A DNA stretch of 64,000 nt from Oscillospiraceae bacterium (lineage in GTDB: Bacteria > Bacillota > Clostridia > Lachnospirales > Lachnospiraceae): assembly GCA_021771715.1 (NCBI GenBank), contig JAETOO010000005.1, forward strand, positions 124,001-188,000. Reading direction: 5' to 3'. Position numbers and translations under genes: made by a program. Positions 8,079 to 17,284 of the stretch are shown piece by piece; the stretch's first letter is position 1, and each line of letters opens with the position of its first letter. Under the pieces are notes generated by a model, which saw nothing but the letters and a program-made list of their open reading frames with translations, searched no databases and was not told the DNA's origin.

Positions 8079-9083
8079 ATGAAGAAGAAGACGAATGACA
8101 ATTTAAAAAACAAGTATTTGCTGATCGGGCTGAGCGTTCTGTGTGTCGCGCTGATCGCGGTTTCTTTTTTGGAGAGCGAGGCGATCGCCCCGGTGAAGCA
8201 GGTCAGCGGGTTCGTGATCACGCCGATTCAGAAGGGGATCAACGGGTTCGGCGCTTGGCTGTCCGGACTCACGGACAATTTCGAGGACGCGGTGACGCTG
8301 CGCGCGAAAAATGAGGAGCTCCAGGCCAGAGTCGACACGCTGACGGAGGAGAACAGCCTGCTGGTGCAGGACAAGGAGGAGCTGGCGAGGCTGCGGGAGC
8401 TGTTTGAGCTCGACCAGCAGTATGACGAGTATGAGAAGGTCGGCGCGCGCGTGATCGCGATGGAGACCGGGAACTGGTTCCAGCTCTTCACGATCGACAA
8501 GGGCAGCAACGACGGGATCCGGCGGGATGCGAATGTGATCTCGGGCGGCGGGCTCGTCGGCATCGTGACCGAGGTGGGGCCGAACTGGGCGACGGTCCGG
8601 TCGATCATCGACGACAACAGCAATGTGAGCGCGATGGTCTCGACGACGCAGGACCGCTGCATCATCGCGGGTGATCTGCGATTGATCGACGAGGGCTCTC
8701 TGAATCTCGTCAAGCTGACGGACACGGAGAACAAGGTGCATGTGGGAGACAAGGTGGTGACCTCCTACATAAGTGAAAAGTTCCTGCCCGGCATCCTGAT
8801 CGGGTACATCAGCGAACTGAACAATGATTCGAACAACCTGACGAAGTCCGGCTTCATCACGCCGGTCGTCGATTTCCGCCACCTGCAGGAGGTGTTGGTC
8901 ATACTGGAGCTGAAGGAGTACGTGCCGTCCGACTCTGTCTCGGAGCCGGAGGGCGAGGGGACGCAGGGTGCAGAGCCGGAGGACTCCGGTACGTCCGGCA
9001 CAGAGCCGACCGATCCGGAGGATCCCACGGCATCCACGGAGTCCACACCGGCGGCTGAGACGGGCACGCAGCCGGAGGGCTGA
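8079..9083 (+). CDS. mreC: Rod shape-determining protein MreC
   Basis: This is a 334-residue bitopic protein with a short cytoplasmic N-terminus, a membrane helix at about residues 12-30, a coiled coil (about 65-110, TLRAKNEELQARVDTLTEEN) and the beta-barrel MreC domain (VIAMETGNWFQLFTIDKGSNDGI, VGIVTEVGPNWATVRSIID). It links MreB to PBP2 and RodA. The last 45 residues are an acidic, Pro/Thr/Ser-rich tail that probably reaches into the wall. mreD follows closely. Confidence 0.95.
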   Translation: MKKKTNDNLKNKYLLIGLSVLCVALIAVSFLESEAIAPVKQVSGFVITPIQKGINGFGAWLSGLTDNFEDAVTLRAKNEELQARVDTLTEENSLLVQDKEELARLRELFELDQQYDEYEKVGARVIAMETGNWFQLFTIDKGSNDGIRRDANVISGGGLVGIVTEVGPNWATVRSIIDDNSNVSAMVSTTQDRCIIAGDLRLIDEGSLNLVKLTDTENKVHVGDKVVTSYISEKFLPGILIGYISELNNDSNNLTKSGFITPVVDFRHLQEVLVILELKEYVPSDSVSEPEGEGTQGAEPEDSGTSGTEPTDPEDPTASTESTPAAETGTQPEG

Positions 9084-9147
9084 ACGCAGAATATAGTTTT
9101 TGATTCAGGTACAGAAATTTAAGTTTGATGAGAAAGGAGTCCGGTTC

Positions 9148-9669
9148 ATGCGGCGCAAGGTTACAATGGCGGTCCTGATCCTGGTGGGGATTATTCTGCA
9201 GTCTACGGTCTGCCAGATGATCTCGATCGCTTCCATAAAGCCCAATCTGCTGATCATCCTGATTGTCTCCTTCGGCCTGATGCGCGGCCGCAGGGACGGC
9301 ATGCTCACGGGCTTCTTCTGCGGTCTTCTGACAGATATTTTTTTCAACAGCATCATCGGCTTCAACGCATTGATTTACCTGTGGGTCGGCTACTTCAGCG
9401 GCTACTTTTATCGCATTTTCTATGACGATGACATCAAGACGCCGCTGTTTCTGATCTCGATCTCCGATCTGGTGTACGGGATCGTGCAGTACGGCTTTAT
9501 GTTTCTGATGCGCGGTCGGATCCACTTTTTCTACTATCTGGGGCGGGTGATCCTGCCGGAGGTATTCTACACGCTGATGGTGACGATCGTAGTCTATCGT
9601 CTTCTGTATGCGATCAACAAGTGGCTGTGCATGACAGATAAAGGGGGTGTCGACAGCTTTGTTTCATGA
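9148..9669 (+). CDS. mreD: Rod shape-determining membrane protein MreD
   Basis: The 173-residue protein is hydrophobic, with about five membrane helices and the family-typical SIASIKPNLLIILIVSFGLMRGRRDGMLTGFFCGLLTDIFF pattern seen here in pieces (PNLLIILIVSFGL, GMLTGFFCGLLTDIFF). The ATG at 9148 follows GAAAGGAG at ideal spacing, so the longer frame from TTG 9100 is rejected. Its 3' end overlaps the start of the PBP2 gene, indicating translational coupling. Confidence 0.93.
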   Translation: MRRKVTMAVLILVGIILQSTVCQMISIASIKPNLLIILIVSFGLMRGRRDGMLTGFFCGLLTDIFFNSIIGFNALIYLWVGYFSGYFYRIFYDDDIKTPLFLISISDLVYGIVQYGFMFLMRGRIHFFYYLGRVILPEVFYTLMVTIVVYRLLYAINKWLCMTDKGGVDSFVS

Positions 9670-12601
9670 TATCGGAAAACGGGTGTCCAAAATGGTGAAT
9701 GCAAGGACCATCATCCTGGGTCTTGTGATCGTTCTGATGGCGGTGGCCATGATCTGGCGCCTGTTTTATCTGCAGGTCGTAAAGGGCGAGTCGTATCAGG
9801 AGAATTTCAAGCTGATGATTCGCAAGGAGCGCACCCTGAAAAGCTCCCGCGGCAGCATTTTTGACCGGAACGGGAAGCCAATCGCGTACAATGAATTGTC
9901 GTACTGTGTGACCTACGAGGACACTACGGGGAGCGACCAGACGCTGCACGAGAGCAATCTCTCGATGAACAGTGTGCTGTACCATGTGATCAAGATGATC
10001 GAGGGGCAGGGGGATTCCGTCGTCGACGATTTTGAGATCGAGCAGGCGGAGGACGGCTCCTGGGTTTACAATGTGTCCGGGTTCACGCTGAACCGGTTCA
10101 AGGCGGATCTGTTCGGAGAGACGTACATCGAGGATCTGGACGCGGATGAGCTGAATATCACGGCGGATGATCTGATGGACATGCTGTGCGATGCGAAGCA
10201 TTACGGGCTTCTGGATCCGAAGATCACGGCCGAGGAGCGCGAGGAGTACGGTCTGCCGGAGAGCTACACGGACCGGGAGCTGCTGCAGCTCGTGTCCTTC
10301 CGGGCGGCGGTCGCGGCGCACAGCTTCCAGCGCTACCAGAGCGTGACGATCGCGGAGGGTGTGAGCGAGGAGACGGTGGCGAAGATCATGGAGAACGCGG
10401 CGGACTTCCCGGGAATCGAGATCTCGGAGGAGTACCGCAGAGTCTATGCGGATGCGGAGTATCTGGCGCCGCTGATCGGGTATACCGGAAAGATCTCCTC
10501 GGAGGAGCTTGAGCGGCTCAAGGAGGAGGATGAGACGTACGACGCGAATGATATTGTCGGAAAGACCGGCCTGGAGAGCGTGCTGGAGACGACGCTGCAG
10601 GGCGACAAGGGCTCCGAGACGCTCTACGTCGACAGTCTGGGGCGGACGCTGGAGGTGGAGTCCCGCGTGGAGCCGCAGGCCGGAAACGATGTTATTTTGA
10701 CGATCGACATGGATCTGCAGAGGGCGGCCTACCAGATCCTGGAGCAGTACATCGCGGGCATTATCTGTGAGAAGCTGGTGGATCTGGAGGAGTTTAACGC
10801 GGACCTCGTCGAGTCCGCCGACCAGCTGCTGATCCCGGTCTACGATGTGTACTACGCGCTGTTCGAGAACAACGTGCTGGACGTGGGTCATCTGAAGGCG
10901 AAGGATGCGACGGACAATGAGAGGGAGGTCTACAACGCATTCCTCGTGAAGGCGTCGGAGATTTTCGCGACGATCAAGAGTGAACTGCTCTCGGACAATC
11001 CGACCGTCTACGCTGAGCTTGAGGAGGAGTACCAGGCGTACGAGTCCTACATCGTAAATGACATGCTGATGAGGGACACCGGGATTCTGAATCAGGACGC
11101 GGTCGACACGACGGACCCGGTCTACCGGCAGTGGACGGAGGAGGAGACGATCAGCCTCAAGGAGTTTTTGACGTACGCGATCCAGAAGAACTGGCTTGAC
11201 ATTACGAAGATCGCGAGTGATACTGAGTATATGGATACGCAGGAGATGTTTGCGGCTCTGGCGGACTACATTGCCGACTATCTGTATGAGGACGACAATT
11301 TCTGTAAGCAGGTGTACCGGTATCTGCTGAAGGAGGACCGTATCAATGAGGCGGAGATCTGCCTGCTCCTGTTTGACCAGGGCGTGCTGGAGATGGACAC
11401 GGACGCGTACCAGAGGCTCACGGACGGCTCCCTGAGCGGCTACAGCTTTATCTATGACAAGATCTGGAATCTCGAGATCCGCCCGTGCCAGCTGGCACTG
11501 TCCCCGTGCTCCGGGTCGCTGGTGCTGACAGACCCGAATACGGGCGAGACACTTGCGTGTGTGACGTATCCGGGGTACGACAACAACCGCCTCGCGAATG
11601 AGATGGACTCTGATTACTTTATCAAGCTGAATATGGACAAGTCGTCCCCGTTCTACAGCCGTGCGACGCAGGAGGCGATTGCGCCTGGCTCGACATTCAA
11701 AGTCGTGACGGCGACGGCAGGCTACATGGAGGGCGTCGTGAACCTGGGGGAGGGCATCAACTGTACCGGTAAGTTCGAGCTGCCGCCGTTTGACGTGCAG
11801 CCGATCAAGTGCTGGAACACCTGGGGGCACGGAGTGGAGACGCTGCAGACGGCGATCAGCGACTCGTGCAACTATTTCTTCAATATGGTCGGCTACCGGC
11901 TGAGCACGACGAGCGGCGAGTACGTCGACGCGGACGGAATCGCTCAGCTGACCAAGTATGCGTCGATGTACGGTTTGGATGCGAAGTCCGGGCTCGAGGT
12001 GCCGGAGACGATGCCGAATGTCTCGCAGGAGGATGCGGCGCGTTCCTCGATGGGACAGTCCAAGCATCTGTACACGACAGCAGGGCTGGCGCGCTATGTC
12101 AGCACGATCGCGAACAGCGGCACGTGCTATGACCTGACGCTGGTCAAGGCGATCACAGACTCGGCGGGCGGTGTGCTCGAGGAGAATCAGGCGGATGTGC
12201 ACAGCACGCTGGAGCTCCCGCAGGAGCTCTGGGACGCGATCCATGCCGGCATGCGCGGCGTGGTACAGAAGCACACGGTGTTCAACGCGACATATGCGCC
12301 GGAGTTTAACGGGGCGAACGGCATGGCGGTGGCCGGTAAGACCGGTACGGCACAGCAGACGAAGGACAAGCCCAACCACGGTCTGTTTATCGGATATGCG
12401 CCGTACGACAATCCCCAGATCGCGCTGGCGGTGCGTATCACGAACGGATATACGTCGGCGAACGCGGCGCTCGCCGCGCGGGATGTTATTTCCTGGTATT
12501 TCAAGCTGAAGGATGAGAGTGAGCTGATCACAGGACATGCCTCCAAGGCATATGGAAGCTATGATACTTCAACGACTCCGGCCACAGCGTTTACGGATTG
12601 A
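9659..12601 (+). CDS. mrdA: Penicillin-binding protein 2 (elongation transpeptidase)
   Basis: A 980-residue class B PBP that crosslinks peptidoglycan together with RodA. It has one membrane helix near residues 20-42, a dimerization/pedestal region (RGSIFDRNGKPIAYN, IVGKTGLESVLETTLQG) and a transpeptidase domain with the SxxK motif GSTFK (Ser about 678), SxN at SDSCNYFFN and KTG at VAGKTGTAQQ. It is long for PBP2 because of a largely helical insertion of about 200 residues (roughly 370-600) between the pedestal and the catalytic domain. The start is probably TTG 9659, 10 nt after AAAGGGGGT and overlapping mreD; a GTG at 9647 lies too close to that site and ATG 9692 lacks one. Confidence 0.93.
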   Translation: MFHDIGKRVSKMVNARTIILGLVIVLMAVAMIWRLFYLQVVKGESYQENFKLMIRKERTLKSSRGSIFDRNGKPIAYNELSYCVTYEDTTGSDQTLHESNLSMNSVLYHVIKMIEGQGDSVVDDFEIEQAEDGSWVYNVSGFTLNRFKADLFGETYIEDLDADELNITADDLMDMLCDAKHYGLLDPKITAEEREEYGLPESYTDRELLQLVSFRAAVAAHSFQRYQSVTIAEGVSEETVAKIMENAADFPGIEISEEYRRVYADAEYLAPLIGYTGKISSEELERLKEEDETYDANDIVGKTGLESVLETTLQGDKGSETLYVDSLGRTLEVESRVEPQAGNDVILTIDMDLQRAAYQILEQYIAGIICEKLVDLEEFNADLVESADQLLIPVYDVYYALFENNVLDVGHLKAKDATDNEREVYNAFLVKASEIFATIKSELLSDNPTVYAELEEEYQAYESYIVNDMLMRDTGILNQDAVDTTDPVYRQWTEEETISLKEFLTYAIQKNWLDITKIASDTEYMDTQEMFAALADYIADYLYEDDNFCKQVYRYLLKEDRINEAEICLLLFDQGVLEMDTDAYQRLTDGSLSGYSFIYDKIWNLEIRPCQLALSPCSGSLVLTDPNTGETLACVTYPGYDNNRLANEMDSDYFIKLNMDKSSPFYSRATQEAIAPGSTFKVVTATAGYMEGVVNLGEGINCTGKFELPPFDVQPIKCWNTWGHGVETLQTAISDSCNYFFNMVGYRLSTTSGEYVDADGIAQLTKYASMYGLDAKSGLEVPETMPNVSQEDAARSSMGQSKHLYTTAGLARYVSTIANSGTCYDLTLVKAITDSAGGVLEENQADVHSTLELPQELWDAIHAGMRGVVQKHTVFNATYAPEFNGANGMAVAGKTGTAQQTKDKPNHGLFIGYAPYDNPQIALAVRITNGYTSANAALAARDVISWYFKLKDESELITGHASKAYGSYDTSTTPATAFTD

Positions 12602-12615
12602 TGGAGGAAGGTACG

Positions 12616-13293
12616 ATGGGCCGAAATGCAGTGATTCTGAAGAGCAATCCTTACGGATTGATTCTGAGTCTCGATCCGGACCTGCCGTTTGAGGAGCTGC
12701 TCCAGGCGGTGGGAGAAAAGTTTGCGGCGTCCGCCGGGTTCTTCAAGAATGCGAAGCTGGCGCTGACCTTCCGGGGACGGAAGCTTACAAAGGAGCAGGA
12801 GGATCTGCTGATAGACGAGATTGTGCGAAATTCAAAGATACAGGTTGTCTGCATTGTGGACGAGGAAAAGCAGTCCGAGGAGCTCTATCGCAGGGCGGTC
12901 GAGAGCGCGCTGGAGAAGAAAAAGGAGGAGGACGGGCACTTTTACCGCGGGACACTGCGCTCCGGGCAGGTGCTCGAGACGGAGACGAGCGTCGTCATCA
13001 TCGGGGACGTCAATCCGGGCGCCCAGGTTGTCTCGAAGGGCAACATCGTGGTGCTCGGCTGCTGCATGGGCAATCTGTACGCAGGGGCGGGAGGCGACCG
13101 CAGCTGCTTTGCGGCGGCGCTGACGATGAAGCCGATGCAGGTGCGCATCGCGGACAAGATCGCGCGCAGCGCGATCGTAAAAAAGAAGGACAGCGGGGAC
13201 TACCCACTTGATCCAAAGATTGTATACATCAAGGAGGACCACCTTCAGATCAAGCCGATCACGAGTGAGAATCTCTGTGAATATCTGACGTGA
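12616..13293 (+). CDS. minC: Septum site-determining protein MinC
   Basis: The 225-residue protein has an N-terminal FtsZ-inhibiting domain and a C-terminal beta-helix domain with the typical GQVLETETSVVIIGDVNPGA and GNIVVLGCCMGNLYAGAGGD patterns. It blocks Z-ring assembly away from midcell in a complex with MinD. The ATG at 12616 follows GGAGGAAGG. It is the first of three min genes placed between PBP2 and rodA, so division-site selection and elongation genes share one apparent transcript. Confidence 0.93.
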   Translation: MGRNAVILKSNPYGLILSLDPDLPFEELLQAVGEKFAASAGFFKNAKLALTFRGRKLTKEQEDLLIDEIVRNSKIQVVCIVDEEKQSEELYRRAVESALEKKKEEDGHFYRGTLRSGQVLETETSVVIIGDVNPGAQVVSKGNIVVLGCCMGNLYAGAGGDRSCFAAALTMKPMQVRIADKIARSAIVKKKDSGDYPLDPKIVYIKEDHLQIKPITSENLCEYLT

Positions 13294-13372
13294 TGCCGGA
13301 TTCGGGAGGTATGAGATACGGCAGAGGCGCATGTGCGCCGCGGGGAGATTATCGGAAATCGGAGGTAGGAGT

Positions 13373-14161
13373 ATGAGTAGCGTAATTGTGGTAACATCCG
13401 GAAAGGGAGGGGTCGGGAAGACGACCTCGACCGCGAACATCGGCGCCGGGCTGGCGCGGATGAATAAAAAGGTGGTGTTGGTCGACACGGATATCGGTCT
13501 TCGGAATCTGGATGTCGTGATGGGGCTTGAGAACCGGATTATCTACAATCTGGTCGATGTCATCGAGGGGAACTGCCGGATCAAGCAGGCGCTGATCAAG
13601 GACAAGCACTATTCGAACCTGTACCTGCTGCCGTCCGCGCAGACGCGGGACAAGAGCGCGGTGAGCCCGGAGCAGATGATCAAGTTGGTCGACGGGCTGA
13701 AGCCGATCTTTGACTACATTATTCTGGACTGCCCGGCCGGCATTGAGCAGGGCTTCCGCAACGCGATCGCGGCGGCGGACCGGGCGGTGGTGGTGACGAC
13801 GCCGGAGGTGTCGGCGATCCGTGACGCGGACCGGATCATCGGTCTGCTCGAGGCGGACGGGATCAGACAGATCGATCTCGTGCTGAACCGGATCCGCGTG
13901 GACATGGTGAAGCGCGGGGAGATGATGTCGACTGAGGACGTCCTGGATATCCTCGCGGTCAACCTGCTCGGGGCGATTCCGGACGAGGAGAGCGTCGTGA
14001 TTGCGGCGAACCACGGGGAGTCGGTGATCGGCAGCGATACACAGGTGGGGCAGGCGTATATGAACATCGCGCGCAGGCTCACCGGGGAGACCGTGCCCTT
14101 GCTCGAGCTTCAGGCGGGCAGCTCGTTTCTGCAGCGCGTCCGGGCTCTTTTCGTGAGATAG
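13373..14161 (+). CDS. minD: Septum site-determining ATPase MinD
   Basis: A 262-residue ParA/MinD-type ATPase with the deviant Walker A GKGGVGKTTS at residues 10-19, VDTDIGLRNLDVVMGLENR, the Walker B region YIILDCPAGIEQGF and a basic/hydrophobic C-terminal amphipathic helix (SFLQRVRALFVR) that binds membrane. It recruits MinC and responds to MinE, which follows 14 bp downstream. The ATG at 13373 follows GGAGGTAGGAG. Confidence 0.97.
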   Translation: MSSVIVVTSGKGGVGKTTSTANIGAGLARMNKKVVLVDTDIGLRNLDVVMGLENRIIYNLVDVIEGNCRIKQALIKDKHYSNLYLLPSAQTRDKSAVSPEQMIKLVDGLKPIFDYIILDCPAGIEQGFRNAIAAADRAVVVTTPEVSAIRDADRIIGLLEADGIRQIDLVLNRIRVDMVKRGEMMSTEDVLDILAVNLLGAIPDEESVVIAANHGESVIGSDTQVGQAYMNIARRLTGETVPLLELQAGSSFLQRVRALFVR

Positions 14162-14175
14162 CGGGAGGGCGGAAC

Positions 14176-14421
14176 ATGGACAGCTGCGGACATCGTTCTC
14201 ACGGCGGATCAGGAGAGGTTGCGCGGGTGCGCGCGAAGCTCACCGTCGCATCAGACCGGCTCGGCTGCGGGCAGGGTGAATTACAGCAGATGCAGAAGGA
14301 GCTCATGGCGGTGCTCGCAAAGTACATGAATCTCGGGGGAGACGGGTTGGAGATACGGATGGACATTGTTCGCAGGATAAAGCAAGGAGTGCAGGATGTT
14401 AAGACAATACAGATTAAGTGA
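14176..14421 (+). CDS. minE: Cell division topological specificity factor MinE
   Basis: The 81-residue protein contains the MinE C-terminal dimerization pattern ARVRAKLTVASDRLGCGQGELQQMQKELMAVLAKYM. The N-terminal 15 residues differ from the usual anti-MinCD helix: a His/Ser/Gly-rich stretch (MDSCGHRSHGGSGEV) replaces the hydrophobic membrane-targeting sequence, which is unusual. The 3' end overlaps rodA by 26 bp. MinE normally drives MinD ATP turnover. Confidence 0.88.
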   Translation: MDSCGHRSHGGSGEVARVRAKLTVASDRLGCGQGELQQMQKELMAVLAKYMNLGGDGLEIRMDIVRRIKQGVQDVKTIQIK

Positions 14422-15496
14422 TTACCGCTTTCGGCTGATCCTCTGGGTGGTGGCTCTGGCGGTGCTTGGCATTTTGATTATCGGCAGCGCAAACGATGAT
14501 TTTCAGAGAAAGCAGTTCTACGGGCTCTTGCTCGGCGTGGCGGTGATGGTGGTGGTCTCCCTATTCGACTACACCTGGCTGCTGAATTTTTACTGGCTGA
14601 TCTACCTGGGAGGCACCGGACTGCTGGCCGCGGTGCTGCTGGTCGGCGTCTCGCGCAACGGGGCGCAGCGCTGGCTGAACGTCGGCTTTCAGTTTCAGCC
14701 GTCCGATATCGTAAAAATCATGCTGATCCTGTTTTTTGCGAAGTTTTTCGAGCAGCACGAGGATGAGATCAGCAAATTCCGGACGATTCTGATGTCTGTG
14801 GCGCTCATCGGCGTGCAGCTGTTCCTGATCCTCAAGGAGCCGGATCTGTCGACGACGATCGTCACGGCGCTCGTGTTCTGTGTGCTGATCTTCATGGCGG
14901 GCTTAAGCTACAAGATTGTGGGAGGGATCCTGATCGTCTGCATCCCGCTCGCGGTCATCGTGATGAGCGTCCTGATGCAGCCCGACCAGAAGCTGATCAA
15001 CAACTATCAGCTGAAGCGCGTCTACGCGTGGCTGCGCCCGGAGGAGTACCCGCAGGAGGCGTTTCAGCAGCAGAATTCGATCAAGGCGATCGGTTCCGGG
15101 CAGCTCTACGGCAAGGGGCTCGACAACGACGAGGTCATCTCGGTCAAAAACGGCAACTTTATCCCGGAGCCGCAGACTGATTTTATCTTTGCGGTGGCGG
15201 GGGAGGAGCTCGGCTTTCTGGGCTGCTGCATCATCGTCCTGCTGGAGTTTTTGATCGCGCTGGAGTGCCTTTTGATTGGAAGGAGGGCCAAAGTGCTGTC
15301 GGGGACACTGATCTGCTGCGGCATGGCCGCGCTGGTGTTCTTTCAGACCTTTGTAAATGTGTCCGTCACGACCGGGCTGATGCCGAACACGGGCATCACG
15401 CTTCCGTTCGTGAGCTACGGGCTGACGTCTCTGGTCAGCTTCTGCATCGGGATCGGCCTGGTGCTGAACGTGGGACTGCAGACGAAAAAATACTGA
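14396..15496 (+). CDS. rodA: SEDS glycosyltransferase RodA
   Basis: The 366-residue protein has about ten membrane helices and SEDS-family signatures: GAQRWLNVGFQFQPSDIVKIMLILF, LKEPDLSTTIV, PEPQTDFIFAVAGEELGF and MPNTGITLPFVSYGLTS, seen in order. It polymerises peptidoglycan with PBP2, encoded upstream in the same cluster. The ATG at 14396 lies inside minE after AAGGAG, so the two are translationally coupled. Confidence 0.93.
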   Translation: MLRQYRLSDYRFRLILWVVALAVLGILIIGSANDDFQRKQFYGLLLGVAVMVVVSLFDYTWLLNFYWLIYLGGTGLLAAVLLVGVSRNGAQRWLNVGFQFQPSDIVKIMLILFFAKFFEQHEDEISKFRTILMSVALIGVQLFLILKEPDLSTTIVTALVFCVLIFMAGLSYKIVGGILIVCIPLAVIVMSVLMQPDQKLINNYQLKRVYAWLRPEEYPQEAFQQQNSIKAIGSGQLYGKGLDNDEVISVKNGNFIPEPQTDFIFAVAGEELGFLGCCIIVLLEFLIALECLLIGRRAKVLSGTLICCGMAALVFFQTFVNVSVTTGLMPNTGITLPFVSYGLTSLVSFCIGIGLVLNVGLQTKKY

Positions 15497-15531
15497 CAAC
15501 CTACACAGTCTGATGAGGGAGGTATTGAGGA

Positions 15532-15927
15532 ATGAATGTAGCGTTTATTGCACATGATTCAAAGAAAAAGCTGATGCAGAATCTTTGTATCGCGTATCGG
15601 AGCATTTTGGTGCGGCATGAGCTGTATGCGACCGGGACGACCGGGAGACTGATCGAGGAGGCGACGAACCTGACCGTCCACAAGTTTCTCGCCGGCCATA
15701 TCGGCGGGGAGGAGCAGCTCGGCGCGATGATCGAGCAGAATCAGATCGACCTGGTTATCTTTTTCCGCGATCCGCTGACCACACAGCACAACGAGCCGGA
15801 TATCAACAAGGCGCTCCGCCTCTGCGACATCCACAACGTGCCGCTCGCGACGAACATTGCTTCGGCTGAGATACTGCTGAAATCACTGGAAAGAGGAGAC
15901 TTAGAGTGGCGTGAGATGTACAAATAA
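15532..15927 (+). CDS. mgsA: Methylglyoxal synthase
   Basis: The 131-residue protein converts dihydroxyacetone phosphate to methylglyoxal and phosphate in the cytosol. Family motifs are IAHDSKKKLM at the N-terminus, TGTTGRLIEEAT, LAGHIGGEEQLGAMI with FFRDPLTTQ, and the end NIASAEILLKSL. It lies 35 bp after rodA and overlaps the next gene by 17 bp, so it is probably expressed with the shape cluster. Confidence 0.96.
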   Translation: MNVAFIAHDSKKKLMQNLCIAYRSILVRHELYATGTTGRLIEEATNLTVHKFLAGHIGGEEQLGAMIEQNQIDLVIFFRDPLTTQHNEPDINKALRLCDIHNVPLATNIASAEILLKSLERGDLEWREMYK

Positions 15928-16993
15928 TGCAGAACAGCCCGACGGGTACACGGCGCGCGAATGGGCGCGCATCCGCGAGAAGGAGGAGCTTGAGAAGAAA
16001 AAGCAGCAAAAGCTGTTGCTGGCGATGCTGCTCCTTTTGTGTGCCACGGCGCTGATGATTTTTCTGGTCTACTATTTTGTGGTGCGCTCCCACGACTATG
16101 AGCTGTTTTACCCGTACGACAGGGCCGACACGACATTTGGCGCCGGCAGCAGCTTTCTGACCGGGAACGTGGCCGAGCCGTTCGCCTCGGGGCTGTGTGT
16201 GGCGGACGGGGATACGAACAGCGTGGCGCTGACGCTGAACGCGTACTCGGCGGGATTGTTCGACATGAACGGAGAGCAGACCGTCTACGCGAAGGATATT
16301 TTTACGAGGCGCTCCCCTGCGAGTATCACGAAGGTGATGACCGCGCTGGTGACGCTGAAATACGGAAATCTGGACGATCTGGTGACGGTGACGGAGACGG
16401 CGAAGGATATCGAGTACGGCTCCTCCGTCTGCGACATCAAGGTGGGGGATGTGCTTTCTCTGCGGCAGTTGCTCTACGGGCTGATGGTGGCCTCCGGAAA
16501 TGACGCCGCGATGATGATCGCCGAGCATGTCGGGGGATCTGTCGACCAGTTTGTCGCGATGATGAACCAGGAGGCGGCAGCGCTTGGCGCTACGGACTCC
16601 CACTTTATGAATCCGCACGGCCTGACGGCCGAGGATCACTATACCTCGATCTATGACATCTACCTGATCTATCAGGCGGCGCTGGAGTACGATATTTTTC
16701 AGGACATCATCAGCAGGAAGAACTATTACGCGGAGTACAAGCGCGCGGACGGATCGGATGTGGCTGTGACCTGGGAGTCGACGAACCACTATTTCACAAA
16801 CGATGCGCAGGCGCCGGATCACGTGACCGTCTACGGCGGCAAGACCGGTACGACGGACGACGCGGGAGCCTGTCTGTCGCTGCTCTCCAAGGACAAGTAC
16901 GGCAATCCGTATTTGTCGGTGATCCTGCACGCGGAGTCCAAGGACACGCTCTACCAGGAGATGAACGCGCTGCTGGCTCTGATTGAGGACTGA
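15911..16993 (+). CDS. D-alanyl-D-alanine carboxypeptidase, S11 family
   Basis: The 360-residue protein is a low-molecular-weight PBP that trims the terminal D-Ala of peptidoglycan stem peptides. It has a charged cytoplasmic N-terminus, a membrane anchor at about residues 36-58, and the catalytic motifs SITK in SPASITKVMTALV, SGN in MVASGNDAAMM and KTG in YGGKTGTTDDAG. Unlike many DacA proteins it is anchored at the N-terminus and lacks a C-terminal amphipathic helix. It starts at a GTG inside mgsA with GAGGAG upstream. The next feature downstream is an interspersed repeat. Confidence 0.9.
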   Translation: MRCTNNAEQPDGYTAREWARIREKEELEKKKQQKLLLAMLLLLCATALMIFLVYYFVVRSHDYELFYPYDRADTTFGAGSSFLTGNVAEPFASGLCVADGDTNSVALTLNAYSAGLFDMNGEQTVYAKDIFTRRSPASITKVMTALVTLKYGNLDDLVTVTETAKDIEYGSSVCDIKVGDVLSLRQLLYGLMVASGNDAAMMIAEHVGGSVDQFVAMMNQEAAALGATDSHFMNPHGLTAEDHYTSIYDIYLIYQAALEYDIFQDIISRKNYYAEYKRADGSDVAVTWESTNHYFTNDAQAPDHVTVYGGKTGTTDDAGACLSLLSKDKYGNPYLSVILHAESKDTLYQEMNALLALIED

Positions 16994-17001
16994 GTGGCCA
17001 G

Positions 17002-17167
17002 CCAGGACGCCATGCAAGCCGCAGACCCGCTTGCTGCGCAAGCTATCCGCCGCTTTGCGGCTCCTGTCTGTGGCTGAATGGGCATTCCGCCCATTCAAAA
17101 ATGGTAATACAGCCCTTAGCAAGCAAGCTTGCACGGTCTGTCTTCCCATTTTTTTTGCATGGCTGAA
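17002..17167 (+). mobile_element. Interspersed structured element, copy 1 (MITE-like)
   Basis: This about 166-bp segment is nearly identical to the reverse strand of 55741-55956. It is bordered by short inverted ends GCCATGCAA (17009) and TTGCATGGC (17155). It contains small palindromes: GCTTGC/GCAAGC, GCCGC/GCGGC and AATGGGC/GCCCATT, and ends in a T-run of eight. The short open frame through it is conserved in both copies only because the DNA is. It directly follows the carboxypeptidase gene and may work as its terminator. A degenerate fragment may occur at 18069-18115. Confidence 0.75.
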
Positions 17168-17212
17168 TTGTTATGCAAATAAGTGAAATAGACGATTAAA
17201 TAGATTTGGGTG

Positions 17213-17241
17213 TTGTAATTTATGTATAAATAGTCTATAAT
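17213..17241 (+). promoter_or_regulatory. Sigma-A type promoter for the P-loop protein gene
   Basis: TTGTAA at 17213 and TATAAT at 17236 are separated by 17 bp, 44 bp before the start codon at 17285, which has an AAAGGAGG site. It lies just downstream of the interspersed element. Confidence 0.75.
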
Positions 17242-17284
17242 GACAGCATGAATATTTTATCCGCTACTAAAGGAGGAGATTACC

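Noticed and set aside
9614-12538. A 974-codon open frame on the minus strand opposite PBP2
   Set aside because: Same reason: codon bias of the PBP2 gene keeps the antisense frame open. No domain or ribosome binding site.
16983-17186. Conserved small protein frame through the interspersed element
   Set aside because: The frame is shared with the copy at 55.8 kb because the DNA is nearly identical; there is no ribosome binding site, and the second copy has an insertion in it.
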